Origin: an uncultured Bacteroides sp.
GTDB lineage: Bacteria; Bacteroidota; Bacteroidia; Bacteroidales; Bacteroidaceae
Direction of reading: 5' to 3'
Assembly (NCBI GenBank): GCA_900557355.1
Contig: USSR01000198.1
Location: 1 to 10,232, forward strand
Length of the DNA: 10,232 bases
Each line of letters begins with the position of its first letter. Within the stretch, counting starts at the first letter, position 1. Made by a program: the position numbers and the translations under genes. Positions 7,692 to 10,232 of this stretch are shown here, piece after piece. The notes beneath the pieces are model-generated. The model did no database searches. It was given only the letters and a program-made list of their open reading frames with translations, and was not told the origin of the DNA.

Positions 7692-8691
7692 CGAAATACA
7701 GTTTTTGTTATATAGTCTTCCAGATGAAGAGGGAAAGGTACAGGTAATCGTCAAAGACGAAACTATTTGGTGTACCCAAAAGGCTATGGCACAGCTTTTC
7801 GGAGTTGGGGTTCCTGCTATCAGTAAACATCTGAAGAATATTTTTCAGGAAGGAGAGCTGCAGAAAGAAGTGGTTGTTTCCAAAATGGAAATAACCACTC
7901 GACAGAGCGCTATGGAAGGCAAGACGCAAACATCTTCTGTCGATTTCTATCACCTTGATGCAATTATTGCCGTAGGCTATCGGGTTAATTCACTCAGAGC
8001 TACAAAATTCCGGCAATGGGCAACCAAAATTCTGAACGAGTATATCCGGAAAGGCTTCGTACTTGATGATGAACGGTTGAAACAAGGGACTGCAGTGTTT
8101 GGCAAGGATTATTTCCGTGAATTGCTCGAAAGGGTACGTTCTATTCGTGCCAGCGAACGCCGTATCTGGCAACAGATTACTGATATATATGCGGAATGCA
8201 GTATTGATTATGACAAAAACGCTCTGACTACTCAAGAGTTTTATGCCATGGTACAAAATCGCTTCCATTATGCTATTACAGGACAGACTGCAGCAGAGAT
8301 TATCTATTCGAAAGCCGATCATACAAAAGAACACATGGGACTGACTACGTGGAAAAATTCTCCTGATGGTCGGATTCTCAAATCGGATGTGTCTATAGCC
8401 AAGAATTATCTGACAGAAAAAGAGATTAAGCAACTGGAAAGAACTGTAACATCATATTTTGATTACATTGAAAATCAGATTGAGCGCCATAATACTTTCA
8501 CGATGGAGCAATTTGCTGCAAGCGTCAATAAGTTCCTTACATTTAATGACTATCAGATTCTTCCGGATAAAGGACGTATCTCTGCATCACAAGCAAAAGC
8601 TAAGGCTGAAAGTGAATACGATATTTTTAATAAAACTCAGCAGATAGATTCTGATTTCGACAAACAGGTTAGAGGGATGTTAGGAAAATAA
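7684..8691 (+). CDS. rhuM: RhuM-family protein with N-terminal winged-helix-like domain
   Basis: The 335-residue product matches the Virulence_RhuM family, named after a gene in Salmonella pathogenicity island 3. Recognisable family blocks are TQKAMAQLFGVGVPAISKHL (residues 31-50, a helix-turn-helix-like segment), SSVDFYHLDAIIAVGYRVNS, and RATKFRQWATKILNEYIRKG. The biochemical activity of RhuM proteins is not established; many sit in or beside type I restriction operons, so a part in regulation or defence is likely. The ATG at 7684 is preferred because MNSEIQFLLY fits the family's N-terminus; an in-frame ATG at 7666 would add six residues and lengthen the overlap with hsdM. It overlaps hsdM by eight bases, so expression is coupled to the methylase. 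It is followed after 21 bases by the HEPN-like gene. No frameshift or missing block is visible. Confidence 0.9.
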   Translation: MNSEIQFLLYSLPDEEGKVQVIVKDETIWCTQKAMAQLFGVGVPAISKHLKNIFQEGELQKEVVVSKMEITTRQSAMEGKTQTSSVDFYHLDAIIAVGYRVNSLRATKFRQWATKILNEYIRKGFVLDDERLKQGTAVFGKDYFRELLERVRSIRASERRIWQQITDIYAECSIDYDKNALTTQEFYAMVQNRFHYAITGQTAAEIIYSKADHTKEHMGLTTWKNSPDGRILKSDVSIAKNYLTEKEIKQLERTVTSYFDYIENQIERHNTFTMEQFAASVNKFLTFNDYQILPDKGRISASQAKAKAESEYDIFNKTQQIDSDFDKQVRGMLGK

Positions 8692-8712
8692 TAATAGTAA
8701 TAGATAGTGGCA

Positions 8713-9492
8713 ATGGATAAAATTTCTCCAAAATATCAAATGGAAATTGTACAAAATATCAATGATAGATTGTATGAATTATTTAAATCGTATGACGATG
8801 TTGAGGCCTATGTTGAAAAATGGCGCGAAGTCTATGATGAATTTGGTAATGCAAATTTCTACATTCAGTACAAAAATAATGAACATAAGAAAATTGATTT
8901 AAAAAAAACTCTTCATCTAGTAGATGGCGAAACATTATTGAAAATGGCTATTGATTTGGGTATCGAAACGCCTGATTTTATACCTTCCATTCCGACTTTC
9001 AAGAATGAGCTAAAATCATCTTATGCAACTGCAGCTCAAACATTCGAAAAAGCCTACCGTAATGTAGAAAAAGATCCAAACCTAGCCATTGGTTTGGCAA
9101 ATTCAGCATTAGAAAGTATTCTTAAGGAGATATTAAAAGACGAAAGGTTAGATGTTCAGTATAATGGTAGAGATACTTTGTCAAAGTTAATAAAAAATAT
9201 CTGTAAAGCTTTTCGTTATGATACAGAGAATTCATTACCTAATGAAGTTCAGAGAATAGCCCAATCCCTAATTGGGTGTAGTAATGCTATTGAAGATCTT
9301 CGTAGCACAAAAACAGAAATGCATGGTAAGACACAAGATGATTTCATTATTAAAGATCCTATGTGTGCATCCTTTATCGTTAATGCGGTATCTACTGTGG
9401 GATTATTTCTGTTAAACTATTATAAAGCAAAGTATCCTCCTATGGATAATAATTTGCCATCAACATTTACCTCTGATGATTTACCATTTTAA
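8713..9492 (+). CDS. Abi_C/HEPN-like putative abortive-infection ribonuclease
   Basis: The 259-residue protein has a C-terminal half (about residues 100-243) like the Abi_C domain (abortive infection C-terminus), a member of the HEPN superfamily. Seen here are a helix NLAIGLANSALESILKEIL (123-141), DTLSKLIKNICKAF, a helix with IAQSLIGCSNAIEDLR, and then the diagnostic R-x6-H motif: R197 to H204 in RSTKTEMH, followed by G. In HEPN ribonucleases this Arg/His pair cuts RNA. The final helix SFIVNAVSTVGLFLLNYYKA is also typical. The N-terminal 100 residues are not recognised and may sense the trigger. The ATG at 8713 is preferred to the GTG two codons upstream. It sits between rhuM and hsdS, in the same direction, 21 and 9 bases from its neighbours. 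The domain call is good; phage defence and RNA cleavage are inferred. Confidence 0.8.
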   Translation: MDKISPKYQMEIVQNINDRLYELFKSYDDVEAYVEKWREVYDEFGNANFYIQYKNNEHKKIDLKKTLHLVDGETLLKMAIDLGIETPDFIPSIPTFKNELKSSYATAAQTFEKAYRNVEKDPNLAIGLANSALESILKEILKDERLDVQYNGRDTLSKLIKNICKAFRYDTENSLPNEVQRIAQSLIGCSNAIEDLRSTKTEMHGKTQDDFIIKDPMCASFIVNAVSTVGLFLLNYYKAKYPPMDNNLPSTFTSDDLPF

Positions 9493-9501
9493 CAAATAGT
9501 A

Positions 9502-10104
9502 ATGGAATTGAAAAAATATAAATTGGGAGAAATCCTTGATGTTACAAGGGGAGCAAGTCTCAGTGGCGAATATTATGCCACTGAAGGTGATTATATTCGT
9601 CTGACTTGTGGCAACTTTGATTACCAAAATAACTGTTTCAAGGAGAATACATCTAAAGACAATCTTTATTACATTGGAGAGTTCAGATCGGAATTTCTCA
9701 TGAAAAAGGGAGATATTATTACCCCTTTGACTGAACAGGCAATTGGCTTACTTGGTTCTACTGCGATTATTCCCGAAAGCGGTAAATATATACAAAGCCA
9801 AGATATCGCAAAAATTGTTTGTAAAGAGGATTTGTTGGATAAAGATTTTGCTTTTTATCTAATATCCTCTACAATTGTGAAGCAACAGCTAAGTGCTGCC
9901 GCTCAACAAACCAAAATACGTCATACTTCTCCTGATAAAATCAAAGATTGCATAGTATGGATCCCAAAATTGACGGAGCAGAAGTGCATAGGCAAATTGC
10001 TCCGTACTCTTGATTCTAAAATCGAACTCAATCGCGCGATAAATCAGAATTTACCGATGCCTGACCGTTCATCAAGAGTGGAAGAAGTTCGTCTCGCTGC
10101 TTAA
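9502..10104 (+). CDS. hsdS: Type I specificity subunit, half-length (one target-recognition domain)
   Basis: HsdS binds the target sequence and two HsdM subunits. Complete subunits have two target-recognition domains (TRDs) and about 400 residues; this one has 200. Residues 1-155 form one TRD (start MELKKYKLGEILDVTRGASL, late block KIRHTSPDKIKDCIVWIPKL), and TEQKCIGKLLRTLDSKIELN (158-177) is the first part of the conserved spacer helix. After INQNL the usual continuation is replaced by PMPDRSSRVEEVRLAA and a stop. Those bases are the reverse complement of the conserved end of another hsdS (10028-10232, minus), so the tail arose by inversion joining. A half-HsdS can work as a dimer with a symmetric target, or this may be one state of a switch. 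It follows the HEPN-like gene by nine bases. Confidence 0.88.
   Translation: MELKKYKLGEILDVTRGASLSGEYYATEGDYIRLTCGNFDYQNNCFKENTSKDNLYYIGEFRSEFLMKKGDIITPLTEQAIGLLGSTAIIPESGKYIQSQDIAKIVCKEDLLDKDFAFYLISSTIVKQQLSAAAQQTKIRHTSPDKIKDCIVWIPKLTEQKCIGKLLRTLDSKIELNRAINQNLPMPDRSSRVEEVRLAA
10028..10104. other. Tail-to-tail hsdS overlap, predicted inversion junction
   Basis: The same 77 bases encode the end of the spacer helix plus an abnormal tail on the plus strand and the conserved HsdS C-terminus on the minus strand. This layout is expected after site-specific or homologous inversion between oppositely oriented hsdS genes. A perfect 10-base palindrome, ATCGCGCGAT (10031-10040), sits at the end of the overlap and stands out in AT-rich DNA; it could mark the crossover. 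No recombinase gene is visible here. Confidence 0.5.
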
Positions 10105-10232
10105 TCAAAGCGTTGATTTCTTCAATACATAGTTTGCGTTTCTCCCATAATGGAGATATGATACTTTCATATTTCTCAATCAAAATTGAATTAGGTAATA
10201 CCATATTATACTCACAGAGGTTTTCTTGACGT
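10028..10232 (-). CDS. hsdS: Type I specificity subunit fragment, C-terminal end, opposite orientation (partial)
   Basis: On the reverse strand a frame open from the right edge encodes 67 residues ending with a TGA whose complement lies at 10028-10030. It contains SIISPLWEKRKLCIEEINAL followed by IKQRDELLPLLMNGQASVN, the standard end of Bacteroidales HsdS proteins: the second conserved helix and the LLPxLMNGQ block. The part before it is the end of a TRD. The last residues, SDLSRD, come from the strand opposite the spacer helix of the plus-strand hsdS, so the two genes overlap tail to tail by 77 bases. It is probably a silent or alternate specificity cassette exchanged by inversion. The 5' part and any recombinase lie beyond the window. 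Confidence 0.85.
   Translation of the reverse strand, partial: RQENLCEYNMVLPNSILIEKYESIISPLWEKRKLCIEEINALIKQRDELLPLLMNGQASVNSDLSRD

Noticed and set aside
7990..8433. 147-codon open frame on the minus strand.
   Set aside because: It lies fully inside the well-supported rhuM gene in another frame and its translation has no recognisable motif.
8707..8712. GTG start two codons upstream for the HEPN-like gene.
   Set aside because: The ATG at 8713 is a stronger start and the two extra codons add nothing recognisable.

Overview
The window looks like a defence island from a low-GC member of the Bacteroidales (Bacteroides, Parabacteroides or Prevotella-like). Supporting signs are the AT-rich intergenic DNA, a promoter box matching the Bacteroides -7 consensus TAnnTTTG in front of the main operon, weak or absent Shine-Dalgarno sequences, an IS982-type transposase of the kind common in this order, and an hsdS arrangement resembling the invertible type I specificity loci of these bacteria. 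The assignment rests on pattern recognition, not a database search.

Layout. At the left edge (1-780, minus strand) is the N-terminal 260 residues of a metallo-beta-lactamase-fold hydrolase that runs off the window. Next comes a decayed IS982-family insertion sequence (about 826-1760) whose transposase has two or three frameshifts and an internal deletion. About 900 bases follow (1737-2640) without a convincing gene. They hold several inverted and direct repeats, a strong bulged hairpin at 2005-2036 and, at the end, the promoter and possible operators of the next operon.

From 2641 a tight plus-strand operon runs to the right edge: a 67-residue XRE-type regulator, hsdR (1058 aa), hsdM (554 aa), a RhuM-family gene (335 aa, overlapping hsdM by 8 bases), a 259-residue Abi_C/HEPN-like gene with an R-x6-H motif, and a short single-recognition-domain hsdS (200 aa). 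From the right edge a second hsdS piece enters on the minus strand and overlaps the first tail to tail by 77 bases.

How the parts work together. HsdR, HsdM and HsdS should form a type I restriction-modification complex: HsdS chooses the target, HsdM methylates adenine and HsdR translocates and cuts DNA. The XRE protein probably controls the operon. RhuM and the HEPN-like protein sit between hsdM and hsdS. The HEPN-like gene could be a second, RNA-cutting layer that acts if restriction fails; this is inference. The convergent hsdS pieces suggest that specificity can be switched by DNA inversion, with the recombinase and further hsdS cassettes expected beyond base 10232. The most interesting points are the HEPN/RhuM insertion in the operon and the antisense-derived tail of hsdS.
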